A stretch of DNA of 64,000 bases, taken from Phycisphaerae bacterium. Lineage in GTDB: Bacteria; Chloroflexota; Anaerolineae; 4572-78; J111. The notes below the pieces were generated by a model. It saw only the letters and a list, made by a program, of their open reading frames with translations. It was not told the origin of the DNA and made no database searches. Within the stretch, counting starts at the first letter, position 1; every line of letters begins with the position of its first letter. Of the stretch, positions 24,851 to 34,135 are shown one piece after another. The stretch lies in assembly GCA_028285035.1 (NCBI GenBank), contig JANQQF010000087.1:172492-236491 (forward strand). Direction: 5' to 3'. Made by a program: the position numbers and the translations under genes.

Positions 24851-26707
24851 TTATTCACCAATAGCGGCTTGTTGTGCTTCAACGTCAATTGTCCACTCAG
24901 CAATGGGGTCACCACTAACTGGACTGATGACGGGTGTTACCCACGGTTTGTACATGCGCACGTAGGTGTAGTAGTAAATCGGAGAAATTCCATACTCTTC
25001 ATCAATCAAGATGCTTTCAGCCTGCTCGTACAACTCGAGGCGGCGATCTGGGTCGCTTTCAAAAGCAGCTTCTTCAACGAGAGCATCGTAATCAGCGTTG
25101 CTGAACTTAGCGTAATTCTGACCACTTTCAGAGTTAAATACTTCGTTCAACCAGTTGTTGCTGTCCGGATAGTCCGCACACCAACCAAGACGATAGATGT
25201 CAGGCTTGTCTTCATCTGGAGAGTCGGGCAAGAGTGTATCAAGGTACACGGCCCATTCCTGATTTTCGATTTCGATGTTTGCGTCAGGAAAAGCTTCTTT
25301 CCACATTGATTGAACAGCCTGAGCGATCTGAGCGTGTGCTTCAGAGGTGTTGTGGCCTAATGTAACGTCAAGACCTTCACCGTTAGGATAGCCAGCGCCA
25401 TCCAACAGAGCTTGGGCTTCTTCAACACGCGCATCGTAGTCATCAATGCCCAACAGTTCAGCACCGATTTCTTCACTGCCAGCAACGTTCCCGAAAATGC
25501 CAGGAGGTGCAAATGAGTGAGCCGGAGTCTGACCACCTTTGATCACGTTGTCAATCAAGTTTTCGCGGTCAATGGTAATGGCGAAGGCTTTACGAACATC
25601 TGGATTGTCAAACGGTGGTTTTGTGTTAACAAACCCATAGTAGTAAGTACAAGTTCGTGGCGCAATGAATAACTCTTCGCTCAACTGAGCATCACCACGA
25701 ATTCGATCCATATCAGGCAGAGGTGGGCCCCAGCCTGGATCAGCCATCATGTCGATTTCGTTGTTTTCATACAAGGCCATCGCAGTTGAGGCTTCTTGGA
25801 TGATTGGGCCACCGAACAATTCAATCTGAACGTCGTCGGCGTTAACCCACAATGGATTCTTTTCGATTTGGATTGAAGCACCATGGGTCCATTCACGCAG
25901 GGTGTATGGTCCGTTGGTTACGATCAAACCAGCTTCAGTCCAGTTGTCACCCCATTGAGCAATTGCATCAGAGGGCTGCGGATACATTGTCCACATTGCA
26001 GTTAAAGAGGGGAAGTAGGCCGCTGGGGCGTCTAGGGTAAAGACAACCGTGCTTTCATCTGGCGCTTCTACACCAAGCTCTGCAATTAAAGCATCCATAT
26101 CATCTGCGGCTGGGTCAGCTGTGTTCAAAGCTTCAGCACCCGCAATTGGGTAGAGAACATAGGCATAATCAGAGGCTGTGGCAGGATCGAGTGTTCGAGT
26201 CACACCAAAAACAACATCTTCAGCCGTTACAGGGCGAACTGCTTCAAATTCGCCTGTGTTTGGATCACGATGAACCCAGTTGATGTCATTACGTAAGTTA
26301 AAGGTCCACGTCAAACCATCCTCAGAGGTTTCCCAACTTTCGGCCAATTCAGGGGCAACAATTCCGTTTTCATCAAATTTGGTCAAACCAACAAACATTT
26401 GACGAATAAAGAAGATAGAGGTGGTGTCTGTTCCCAATGAAGGATCCAATGAAGGTGGTTCAGTACCGATAACAGCACGGAGTTGAACACGACCAGCATC
26501 TGGGTCTTCGGGAGCAACTTCAACAATCTTTTCAACTTCTACTTCTTTAACAACTTCTACTTCTTTTTCAACAATAGTTTCAACTTCTTTTTCAACAACA
26601 ACAGTTTCTACAACTGTGATTGTTTCTGGCTGTGCGGCCCCACAGGCTGCGACCAAAGATAAAACAACTGTTGACAACAAAAGTAAAACAAATTTTTTAG
26701 ATAACAT
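24851..26707 (-). CDS. ABC transporter substrate-binding lipoprotein, family 5 (OppA/DppA type)
   Basis: About 618 residues. Signal with lipobox VAAC (Cys22 from ATG 26705-26707), then a Val/Glu/Lys repeat linker at about 33-64 (VEKEVE units), as is common in Chloroflexota binding proteins; it probably forms a charged helical stalk. The SBP_bac_5 body begins at about 72 (RVQLRAVIGTEPPSLDPSLGTDT) and includes LAESWETSEDGLTWTFNLR and NPDVRKAFAITIDRENLI. Binds oligopeptide-like or other solutes for DppBC. Second of two binding proteins in the operon. An ATG three codons earlier lies too near the GAGGAG to be preferred. Confidence 0.92.
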   Translation of the reverse strand: MLSKKFVLLLLSTVVLSLVAACGAAQPETITVVETVVVEKEVETIVEKEVEVVKEVEVEKIVEVAPEDPDAGRVQLRAVIGTEPPSLDPSLGTDTTSIFFIRQMFVGLTKFDENGIVAPELAESWETSEDGLTWTFNLRNDINWVHRDPNTGEFEAVRPVTAEDVVFGVTRTLDPATASDYAYVLYPIAGAEALNTADPAADDMDALIAELGVEAPDESTVVFTLDAPAAYFPSLTAMWTMYPQPSDAIAQWGDNWTEAGLIVTNGPYTLREWTHGASIQIEKNPLWVNADDVQIELFGGPIIQEASTAMALYENNEIDMMADPGWGPPLPDMDRIRGDAQLSEELFIAPRTCTYYYGFVNTKPPFDNPDVRKAFAITIDRENLIDNVIKGGQTPAHSFAPPGIFGNVAGSEEIGAELLGIDDYDARVEEAQALLDGAGYPNGEGLDVTLGHNTSEAHAQIAQAVQSMWKEAFPDANIEIENQEWAVYLDTLLPDSPDEDKPDIYRLGWCADYPDSNNWLNEVFNSESGQNYAKFSNADYDALVEEAAFESDPDRRLELYEQAESILIDEEYGISPIYYYTYVRMYKPWVTPVISPVSGDPIAEWTIDVEAQQAAIGE

Positions 26708-26907
26708 ACAACACATTCTCCTCACTAATAAAGTTAAATAACTTAATTTGTGGATTTGGACGTCAAACAAATGTTTACGTCATCAACATGCAATGACTAT
26801 TAGCGTTGACACCACCTCCTTTCAAATTGAAAACCTGACTAATTATCAAACAATCGAGGTACTTGGGCCCAATACTGCACGTCGATTGGAAATCACAATT
26901 GACAAGA

Positions 26908-26936
26908 TTATACAAGTAGTAGGGTAGCAAGGTAAA
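26908..26936 (-). promoter_or_regulatory. Internal promoter for the second binding-protein gene
   Basis: Minus strand TTACCT (26931-26936), 17-base spacer, TATAAT (26908-26913). It lies inside the intergenic palindrome, about 200 bases before the start codon, so the binding protein and permeases can be transcribed apart from oppDF. Confidence 0.5.
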
Positions 26937-26967
26937 AGAATGAGAAAGACCTTGTTACCTTGCTACT
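26925..26967. repeat. Palindromic intergenic repeat, copy 2
   Basis: GTAGCAAGGTAA (26925-26936) pairs perfectly with TTACCTTGCTAC (26956-26967), 19-base loop. The sequence and the surrounding GGGTAGCA, CTTTGCT resemble the element at 7690-7757. It follows the oppF stop by only nine bases. Confidence 0.6.
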
Positions 26968-26975
26968 TTGCTAAA

Positions 26976-27998
26976 TCAATTATAAAGATGACAGGCTGTC
27001 CAATGCCCTGAATGAACCTCTTTAAATTCAGGTTCAACCACATCACAATCGATACCTTTCTCTTGCATCACCCGAGCTTTTGAAGGGCATCGGGTGCAAA
27101 AGTTACACCCTTTTGGTGGATTGGCTGGACTGGGTACATCCCCTTCTAGAATAACCCGTTTTTTCGCTCGTTCCATCTCAGCAATTGGATCAGGAATAGG
27201 AACGGCTGACAACAGTGCTTGAGTGTAGGGATGTAATGGCTCCTGATACAAGGTATCACGGTCAGTAATTTCGACAATCTTCCCTAAATACATCACGGCT
27301 ACCCTGTCACTGATATGACGTACAACAGCCAAATCGTGAGCAATGAATAGATAGGTTAAACCAAATTCTTCTTGCAATCGTTCCATTAAATTGATGACCT
27401 GTGCTTGGATAGAAACATCCAGGGCTGAAATCGGCTCATCAGCTACGATAAAATCAGGTTGGACAGCTAAGGCTCGAGCAATTCCAATCCGCTGGCGTTG
27501 TCCACCGGAGAACTCGTGGGGGTAACGGTTTACAAAATAGGGGTTCAAACCAACAATTTCAAGCAGTTCTTTAACCCGTTCTCGTTGAGCTTTTCCACTC
27601 AAAATATTGTGAACCTCAAGCGGCTCTCCCACAATATTCCCAACCGTCATCCGAGGATTGAGCGAGGCATAGGGATCTTGAAAGATCATCTGGATATGTC
27701 GCCGCATCTTCCGCAGACCTTCGCCCTTTAGTGTTGTCAGTTCAGAATTTTCAAACTTGACGCTACCAGCAGTAGGCCGATATAGCTGCAAAATCGCACG
27801 CCCTGTGGTGCTTTTGCCACAACCACTTTCACCGACAAGCCCCAAGGTTTCACCGCGCTTAATACTAAAATTCAAACCGTCAACGGCTTTAATATCACCA
27901 ACGTGTCGTTGAAGGACAATCCCTTTTGTGATGGGAAAGTACATCTTCAAATCGTTCACTTCTAAGATTGTGTCACCATTGTTACCATTTGTGGTCAT
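26976..27998 (-). CDS. oppF: Oligopeptide ABC transporter ATPase OppF/DppF
   Basis: 340 residues. Walker [16 protein letters not shown] near 55, Q loop [16 protein letters not shown], signature [16 protein letters not shown] near 165, Walker [13 protein letters not shown], and the C-terminal oligopeptide extension with a Cys cluster ([21 protein letters not shown]) typical of Opp/Dpp ATPases and often holding an Fe-S cluster. 27 bases after oppD. Confidence 0.95.
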   Translation of the reverse strand: MTTNGNNGDTILEVNDLKMYFPITKGIVLQRHVGDIKAVDGLNFSIKRGETLGLVGESGCGKSTTGRAILQLYRPTAGSVKFENSELTTLKGEGLRKMRRHIQMIFQDPYASLNPRMTVGNIVGEPLEVHNILSGKAQRERVKELLEIVGLNPYFVNRYPHEFSGGQRQRIGIARALAVQPDFIVADEPISALDVSIQAQVINLMERLQEEFGLTYLFIAHDLAVVRHISDRVAVMYLGKIVEITDRDTLYQEPLHPYTQALLSAVPIPDPIAEMERAKKRVILEGDVPSPANPPKGCNFCTRCPSKARVMQEKGIDCDVVEPEFKEVHSGHWTACHLYN

Positions 27999-28025
27999 GG
28001 GTACGCTTCTCCTGCGAAATATTTA

Positions 28026-29048
28026 TTAGGTCAACCCTTCATACTCTTGGTATGGATTTTCCGTCGTTGGTTGAGCCGTTCTAACATCGACATAACAAGC
28101 CGCCCGATGGCCTGGCCCAACATTTTCTAAGGGAGGTGGGGCAGTGGTACATTGATCAATTCGGTAGCTACAGCGAGCATAGAAGGGACATCCCTTTGGA
28201 TAGTTTACCAAGTCAGGAGGGAGGCCATCAATTGCTTTGAGTTCTTCGGGACGATCTTGGTCAAGGCGAGGCAACGAGCTCAGCAAGCCAATCGTATAGG
28301 GATGACGTGGCTCTAGATATAAATCTCGCACGGAAGCCTCCTCAACAATACGACCACCGTACATCACAATTACGCGATCAACCAAACCAGCCACGACGCC
28401 TAAATCGTGGGTGATCCAAATGATCGACATCCCGATTTCTTCACGTAGACGATTGACCAAATCAATAATCTGAGCCTGAATGGTCACATCCAGGGCAGTA
28501 GTTGGCTCATCCGCGATGAGGACGCGCGGATTACAAGACAACCCCATCGCAATCATCGCCCGTTGGCGCATCCCCCCTGAAAATTGGTGAGGATAGTTGT
28601 TGACCCGTTGTTCAGCCAACGGAATACCGACCAACCTCAGGAGTTCAATCGTCCGAGCTTTTGACTGCTTTTTGTCCATACCAAGGTGCAATTCAAGCGC
28701 CTCACCAATCTGTCGACCAATAGTCAAAACGGGGTTTAGGGAGGTCATAGGATCCTGAAAAATCATTGAAATTTTGTTCCCACGAATTGAACGAATTTCA
28801 TCATCATTCAATTTTAATAGGTCTTGTCCTTCAAACAGGACTTCACCATCAACAATTTTTCCAGGTGGAGTAGGAATCAACCGAATCAATGACATTACCC
28901 CAACGCTCTTGCCGGAGCCACTTTCACCTACAATTCCTAATGTTTCCCCTTCATCTAGGGTATAACTAATGCCATTGACCGCATGCACCACGCCATCTTG
29001 AGTAAAAAACTGGGTGGTCAGATTTTTTACCTCAAGCAATGTGCTCAT
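28026..29048 (-). CDS. oppD: Oligopeptide ABC transporter ATPase OppD/DppD
   Basis: 340 residues. Walker [14 protein letters not shown], signature [16 protein letters not shown], Walker [14 protein letters not shown] and C-terminal [14 protein letters not shown]...CYVDV. GGAGGAG lies eight bases before the ATG. Pairs with OppF to drive DppB/DppC; the five usual Opp subunits plus a sixth (second binding protein) make one operon. Confidence 0.95.
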   Translation of the reverse strand: MSTLLEVKNLTTQFFTQDGVVHAVNGISYTLDEGETLGIVGESGSGKSVGVMSLIRLIPTPPGKIVDGEVLFEGQDLLKLNDDEIRSIRGNKISMIFQDPMTSLNPVLTIGRQIGEALELHLGMDKKQSKARTIELLRLVGIPLAEQRVNNYPHQFSGGMRQRAMIAMGLSCNPRVLIADEPTTALDVTIQAQIIDLVNRLREEIGMSIIWITHDLGVVAGLVDRVIVMYGGRIVEEASVRDLYLEPRHPYTIGLLSSLPRLDQDRPEELKAIDGLPPDLVNYPKGCPFYARCSYRIDQCTTAPPPLENVGPGHRAACYVDVRTAQPTTENPYQEYEGLT

Positions 29049-29124
29049 AAAATTCTCCTCCGAACATAATGTTGTAAAGCTGGTTTCTCAATTTATCTTA
29101 CGTACAAAAGACCATTTCTATTAT

Positions 29125-31044
29125 TTATCGTGCTGGTTCAGTAAGCCACATGTACTGGAATCGTGGCACCTTAATCGGTGGGTTGATAAAGTTTTGCACC
29201 TCAGGTTTTACCAAAGCTGTTTCCACCGAAAAGTAAAGTGGAATCCAGGCCGCATCTTCTAAGAGAAGCTGTTCTACCTCTTGATAGACAGCTAATCGTT
29301 CTTCCACATCCTGGATACCCCGAGCCTCATCCAATAAAGCATCGATTTCGGGATTGCTATATCCGCCATGATTTTGAGCACTGGTTGAGTGAAATAGAAT
29401 TTCAAGGAAATTTTGAGGGTCAGGATAATCCGCGACCCACCCCAGTTGGTACATCTGATAAGGCATCGGTTGGGCATCTAGATCCTGCAAGAATTCTTCC
29501 CAAGGCGCTTGTTCCACGGCGATTTCAATCCCCAAGTTCGCCTTGATTGACTCAATAACCGCTTCGGTCAAGCGACTAATATCGCCCCCTGTACCGCTGA
29601 CATTCAACGTGATTTCCGGTAATTCTGTTACATCGCCATAGGATGACTCGGCGATTAATTCAAAAGCACGGGCTGGATCAAGTTCAAAATCGCTAAGATC
29701 GGGGTTATTATAATTTGGCATTGTAGGAGGTACAATACCATTCGCGGCTGGCAATAATCCTTGAAAGACCAATTTGACCATTCGCTCTTTATCTAAAGCT
29801 AAATTGAAGGCCTGACGTATTTTCGGATCATCAAATGGCGGCTGGTTGACATTAAACCCAACATAGAAAACGCTCAACTCTTCGGTTGAAACAAATTCTT
29901 CACTAATTGGGTTGTTTGGATCAGTGACAGCACTTAAATCACTTGTGCTGACTGGGATCGTGTGGTAGGTGAAACCACTCAGTCCAATCTCATCTAGGCC
30001 TTCGGTGTAACCATTCATCAAGGAAACAGGTGCTCCAATCAGAAAAATTACCCGTTCCAAAATTGGTTTGGGTTCACGATAAAAGTTCTCATTCCGGTCT
30101 AAAATAATGGCCCCTTCTTCTATTGCCAACTCTGCAACACCATAAGGACCACTTCCGTTTGGATCAGTAAACCAAGTCGCTCCACCCGCTTCAACAGTTT
30201 CCTGATCCAACACATAGGCAGTCGGATAACTCATTTTAGCCAAGAAAAAACCTTTTGGTTCATCAATCGTTAATTCTAAAGTTAGGTCATCAACAACAAC
30301 TACACCAACGACCTCATCAGCTTGCCCTTGTAATTTATCACGACAGCCGATGATATCACCTAAATAGGTATCAGCGGTACGTGATTGAGTCGCCGGGTCA
30401 CAGGCCCGCTCAAAAGACCATTTGAAATCATCAGCCCGAATAGGTTTACCATCCTGAAATTGAGCATTTTCTCGAATTTTAAATGTATAAACCAAGCCAT
30501 CCTCTGAAACCTCATAACTCTCAGCCAAATCAGGAATTAAATTGAGGTTAGGATCATACGCCATCAAACCACTAAAAATTTCGACGACATACTCGGCTGA
30601 GGTGGCATCGCCACTAAGATGGGGATCCAGCGTCGGAGGAATACCGCCAGGTAAAATAAAAATTTGTTGTTCAGCCAAATTGTCTAATGAGGGGGCTGGG
30701 GCAGTTTCCACCTGATCGCTCTGAACTGTATCACTCTCAGTGGTTGTCTCAGATTCTCCAACAATCTCATCCTCTTCGGCCACTTCACTCTCAGAACTCT
30801 CTTCAGAGACCTCTTCAGAGGCTTCCTCTGTTGAAGATTGATCCTCTTCTATCGTTGCACTTTCTTCTTCCTGAACAGTCGTATTACCACTAGACTCAAC
30901 AGCAAGTGCAGTTGGGGTTGCTTCCACATCTTCTACAACATTATTCACATCTGCAGGAGGGTTTAAAAAATTACAAGCAGAGAACAAAAGAATTAAAATC
31001 GTAAAGAAACTAACTTTACGGAAATCTTGGTATCTTAATGACAT
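29125..31044 (-). CDS. ABC transporter substrate-binding lipoprotein, family 5, first of two
   Basis: About 639 residues from ATG 31042-31044 (GGAG upstream). Lipobox FSAC (Cys24). Residues about 30-125 are a Ser/Thr/Glu-rich low-complexity linker (EEVSEESSESEVAEEDE), then SBP_bac_5 from about 140 (FILPGGIPPTLDPHLSGDAT) with LAESYEVSEDGLVYTFKIRENAQF and DDPKIRQAFNLALDKERMV. It differs from the other binding protein in linker chemistry (acidic Ser/Glu against Val-Glu-Lys), so they probably have different ligands. First gene of the operon. Confidence 0.92.
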   Translation of the reverse strand: MSLRYQDFRKVSFFTILILLFSACNFLNPPADVNNVVEDVEATPTALAVESSGNTTVQEEESATIEEDQSSTEEASEEVSEESSESEVAEEDEIVGESETTTESDTVQSDQVETAPAPSLDNLAEQQIFILPGGIPPTLDPHLSGDATSAEYVVEIFSGLMAYDPNLNLIPDLAESYEVSEDGLVYTFKIRENAQFQDGKPIRADDFKWSFERACDPATQSRTADTYLGDIIGCRDKLQGQADEVVGVVVVDDLTLELTIDEPKGFFLAKMSYPTAYVLDQETVEAGGATWFTDPNGSGPYGVAELAIEEGAIILDRNENFYREPKPILERVIFLIGAPVSLMNGYTEGLDEIGLSGFTYHTIPVSTSDLSAVTDPNNPISEEFVSTEELSVFYVGFNVNQPPFDDPKIRQAFNLALDKERMVKLVFQGLLPAANGIVPPTMPNYNNPDLSDFELDPARAFELIAESSYGDVTELPEITLNVSGTGGDISRLTEAVIESIKANLGIEIAVEQAPWEEFLQDLDAQPMPYQMYQLGWVADYPDPQNFLEILFHSTSAQNHGGYSNPEIDALLDEARGIQDVEERLAVYQEVEQLLLEDAAWIPLYFSVETALVKPEVQNFINPPIKVPRFQYMWLTEPAR

Positions 31045-31351
31045 TCTTTCTCCATACGGATTTTCAAACAATCGCTGTTTGACATATTATCAATTGAGTA
31101 TTGAGTAGGTAAATAAATTTGCTGCAAAATTACAGGTCTAACCAAATATTTGGTCATAAGCAGCATAAACAATTAAAATTTGTGGGGGCGGCGTGGCTAC
31201 CACAGCAATATCTTCTATTGAATAGAGCCTAACATAAAAAATTGTTGGTTATTCTACGCTCAAAGAAGGTAAAAGTCAAGCGTATTTTAAAGCCCCATTC
31301 TAAATTATTGTCTTAAAATTATAAATAATGCAATAAAATTATGAAGTTGCT
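31045..31351. other. Divergent intergenic region
   Basis: 307 bases, A/T-rich, no gene. Holds the perfect palindrome ACCAAATATTTGGT (31141-31154), which is operator-like and about 100 bases upstream of the operon start on the minus strand. No convincing -35/-10 pair was found for either direction. Confidence 0.55.
31141..31154. promoter_or_regulatory. 14-bp perfect palindrome upstream of the peptide ABC operon
   Basis: ACCAAATATTTGGT is fully symmetric and the flanking TA/CA bases extend it to 16 with one mismatch. A regulator-binding site is plausible; the regulator is unknown. Confidence 0.4.
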
Positions 31352-31987
31352 ATGTTGACCAAAAATAACAAATTATCTCAATTGTTTAAAAATCTGTCAT
31401 CTAATCTACACACATGTTCACTTGAAGAACTCAACGCACTAATTCAGCATGTGTCGACATCAATTTTTATAAATGATTTAATTGAGGTGGACCAAGCTTT
31501 ATGGGGAAGTTTTTGGCAATTTGATGTTATCGCTCCAGGGTATTTATTACCAGCCGACGAACTCGCATTACTACGTGCAGTCCAGTTGGATAAAAATTGG
31601 CCAATTGGAACAACATTTGAGGCTTATCTTCTGGACTTACAGCGGGCAATCACACATCCACACAGCGGCATATGGAGTTTAACGCTTGCCGGATATTTGT
31701 GCATCATTTTCGCCTCACCACCAAGTTCAGGTTTATCGACGATTGTTTGGTACTGTCCCAGTACTGGCCGTATTCATGCTGGTTATCGCGCACCAACCAA
31801 TTATATTAATCTACAACACGGCATTGCACAACGACCTATGTCCAATCTCAATAATGAAATAAACTATGCAACATTTGCTATGGACTGGTTGCAGCCAACA
31901 ATTGAATATAAACGTGAATTATCATCACCCTCAAAAATTGATTACCTTGACTTAGCGATTTTAGAAGTACGAGCCGGGCATCTATAG
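31352..31987 (+). CDS. Hypothetical protein
   Basis: 211 residues; I do not recognise the family. No signal peptide or membrane segment. The composition is ordinary, with a tryptophan-rich middle (WGSFWQFDVI, WPIGTTFEAYLLDLQRAI, WSLTLAGYLCIIFASPP) and a basic-acidic C-terminus (YKRELSSPSKIDYLDLAILEVRAGHL). It lies just upstream of the glycogen synthase gene, with its own promoter between them. Start ATG 31352; no clear ribosome site. No domain or active-site motif seen. Confidence 0.6.
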   Translation: MLTKNNKLSQLFKNLSSNLHTCSLEELNALIQHVSTSIFINDLIEVDQALWGSFWQFDVIAPGYLLPADELALLRAVQLDKNWPIGTTFEAYLLDLQRAITHPHSGIWSLTLAGYLCIIFASPPSSGLSTIVWYCPSTGRIHAGYRAPTNYINLQHGIAQRPMSNLNNEINYATFAMDWLQPTIEYKRELSSPSKIDYLDLAILEVRAGHL

Positions 31988-31998
31988 ATATTTTTGGC

Positions 31999-32026
31999 TT
32001 GCCCCGCTTCATAGTTATGGTACAAT
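31999..32026 (+). promoter_or_regulatory. Promoter of the glycogen synthase gene
   Basis: TTGCCC (31999-32004), 16-base spacer, TACAAT (32021-32026) with TGG just before it (extended -10). About 45 bases before the ATG; GGAG precedes the start by five bases. Confidence 0.6.
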
Positions 32027-32070
32027 CTGGGCTTGTCTATCATTAATTCATTTCTTAATCTGGAGTATCT

Positions 32071-33906
32071 ATGTCTCAGAAAAAGTTGCGTGTTGCAATG
32101 CCTGCTTGGGAAATTGGTCGTGTTCGTAGCGGCCTCGGCACAAAAATTGGTGGTTTGGGTGTCATTGTTGAAGAACTCCCCCCAGAGTTAGTTAAGGCGG
32201 CAGCAAAGCAAGATATTGCTCTAGATATTGAAATTCTGTCACCTTGCTTCGCACACTATGACAAGAGCCTCTTAACCAAATCAAAGCTTCAAATACCCGT
32301 CACAATTGCTGGTAATACATTTGCATTTGAGGTATACGAGCATACTTTCCCTGATGGGCAAAAAGCAGTCTACTTTTGGGATGAATGGCAGCTAAACTGG
32401 ACCTCTTCAAGCAGCATTTATCCTGATGATCCTCAGATGGCCTTGACTCTATTTGCTGCGGTGAATCAAGCAATGGCTGGGTATATTCAGCAACGCAAAT
32501 TTGATACAATTCATCTGCACGATTATCACGTTGGACTAATTCCATTTTATTTGGCTGATGAGTTTCTAAAGAAAGCCCCCATTCACTTCACAATCCACAA
32601 CGCAACGTATCAGGGCATCACCCCACTTATTGATGGTGGGTATAGTTCGTTAGATCGCCTCAATTTGCCGGGGGAACAGCTATTCCACAAATATTTCGAC
32701 TTCTTCGATCATCTCAATTTAATGAAGGCTTGTATGCTTCGTGTGCATGAATTGGGGGGTAAAATTACAACGGTTAGCGGCGATGTGAATGGCACGTGGG
32801 GCTATGCAGCTGAGTTGAAAGAAAATGCAGAGACTATTTGGCAACGAGCAGCTTACCAAAAAGGGGGTGCCCCTGGCGAGGTATTTGTCCCCAATCGTCA
32901 TCTCGACCTGTTTGAAAAACTTCCAATTACTGGTATCACAAACGGCATGAGTGATCGCAATCGAGCTGAAAATTTACCAGAGTTGAAGGCCCAGGTCCTA
33001 CGACAAATTCAAGAAAGCCGAGGTCCAGCCAACCAGATTTTCTCTAACCCACACACTCAAACTGAGATGTTGAAGAGAGATCACACATTTGATCCCAATA
33101 ATTTGCATATCAAAGCTGAATTAAAACGATTGCTTCATCTTGAAACATTTGGGACTGAACCATCCGGGCATCCTATTCTTATTACAGCAGTGGGACGTCT
33201 CGTTGAACAGAAAAACTTGGGATTGGTTGCCGACATTGTCGAGTGGACTTTAGCTCACGATTTGGGTGCAAAATTTATTATTCTTGCCTCGGCTCCAGAA
33301 GGTGATGCTGGGGGGAAAGCCAGTGAAGCTAATTTCTTTCGACTGGCTCACATTTATCCTGAGCGCGTTTACTTTAACAATACTTTTAATTTGCCCTTAT
33401 CAAAACTGATTCTGGCTGGGGGAGACTTTTGCCTCATTCCTTCGCGTTTTGAACCCTGTGGCTTAGTCGATTACGAGGCCTCGCTACTAGGCAACATCGT
33501 TATTGGACGCGCAACCGGCGGATTACCAAAAGTGGATGAATGTGCTTACTTGTACGATTGGTTGGATATTAGCGATCGCTTTGGGGAAGCTCAAGCTTTT
33601 TTTCAGCAAATAAAAATGGCCATTGATAATTATCGTCATAATCCACCACATCATGCTTGGTTAATGCGATCAGCAATGAGTCTCGATGCGAGTTGGGATA
33701 AATCCGCGACCCAATATGTAAATATGTATCGTTATGGCTTGTTAAATAAGAAATGGCAACGCGAACGGATCAAATTAGTTGAGAAATTTAGCTCCACCTT
33801 AAAAACTAATGCTAATATGTTTGCGGAATTCTTTAGGCCAGGGCAACAAGAATACAGTGATTTACTGGATTGGGAATTATATACCACGATGCAGAAAAAT
33901 CATTAG
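32071..33906 (+). CDS. glgA: Glycogen/starch synthase-type glycosyltransferase (GT5)
   Basis: 611 residues, longer than the usual 480. The N-terminal nucleotide-sugar loop KIGGLGVIVEELP corresponds to KTGGLADV of GlgA. HLHDYHVGLIPFYL, FTIHNATYQGI, GITNGMSDRN and the C-terminal PSRFEPCGLVDYEASLLGNIVIGRATGGLP are GT5 motifs. Adds glucose from ADP- or UDP-glucose to alpha-1,4-glucan. An insertion sits between the two Rossmann domains (about 225-350: GTWGYAAELKENAE...). The KIGG variant and insert suggest a divergent clade, so another glucan is possible. The neighbouring YvcK and GAPDH fit a carbon-storage region. Confidence 0.88.
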   Translation: MSQKKLRVAMPAWEIGRVRSGLGTKIGGLGVIVEELPPELVKAAAKQDIALDIEILSPCFAHYDKSLLTKSKLQIPVTIAGNTFAFEVYEHTFPDGQKAVYFWDEWQLNWTSSSSIYPDDPQMALTLFAAVNQAMAGYIQQRKFDTIHLHDYHVGLIPFYLADEFLKKAPIHFTIHNATYQGITPLIDGGYSSLDRLNLPGEQLFHKYFDFFDHLNLMKACMLRVHELGGKITTVSGDVNGTWGYAAELKENAETIWQRAAYQKGGAPGEVFVPNRHLDLFEKLPITGITNGMSDRNRAENLPELKAQVLRQIQESRGPANQIFSNPHTQTEMLKRDHTFDPNNLHIKAELKRLLHLETFGTEPSGHPILITAVGRLVEQKNLGLVADIVEWTLAHDLGAKFIILASAPEGDAGGKASEANFFRLAHIYPERVYFNNTFNLPLSKLILAGGDFCLIPSRFEPCGLVDYEASLLGNIVIGRATGGLPKVDECAYLYDWLDISDRFGEAQAFFQQIKMAIDNYRHNPPHHAWLMRSAMSLDASWDKSATQYVNMYRYGLLNKKWQRERIKLVEKFSSTLKTNANMFAEFFRPGQQEYSDLLDWELYTTMQKNH

Positions 33907-33964
33907 GCATACAAATGCTCTGGATATATCCCACGTACGCTAACAAAAGAGTAATTCTCACACT

Positions 33965-33993
33965 TTGACTCCCGCAAAAACATCTTCTATAAT
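33965..33993 (+). promoter_or_regulatory. Consensus promoter upstream of yvcK
   Basis: TTGACT (33965-33970), 17-base spacer, TATAAT (33988-33993). Gives a leader of about 135 bases. Confidence 0.8.
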
Positions 33994-34135
33994 GCACCAG
34001 TTCATAAATCTCGCTATTTTTGCTTGTAACATCGATTTGCTACCCCATTATGTTGAAGTAACTATCAACACTAGACCTATAAACGAGCATTAAAATCTAG
34101 CCTGACTACAAATTCTTCTATATTTTTTCGACATA

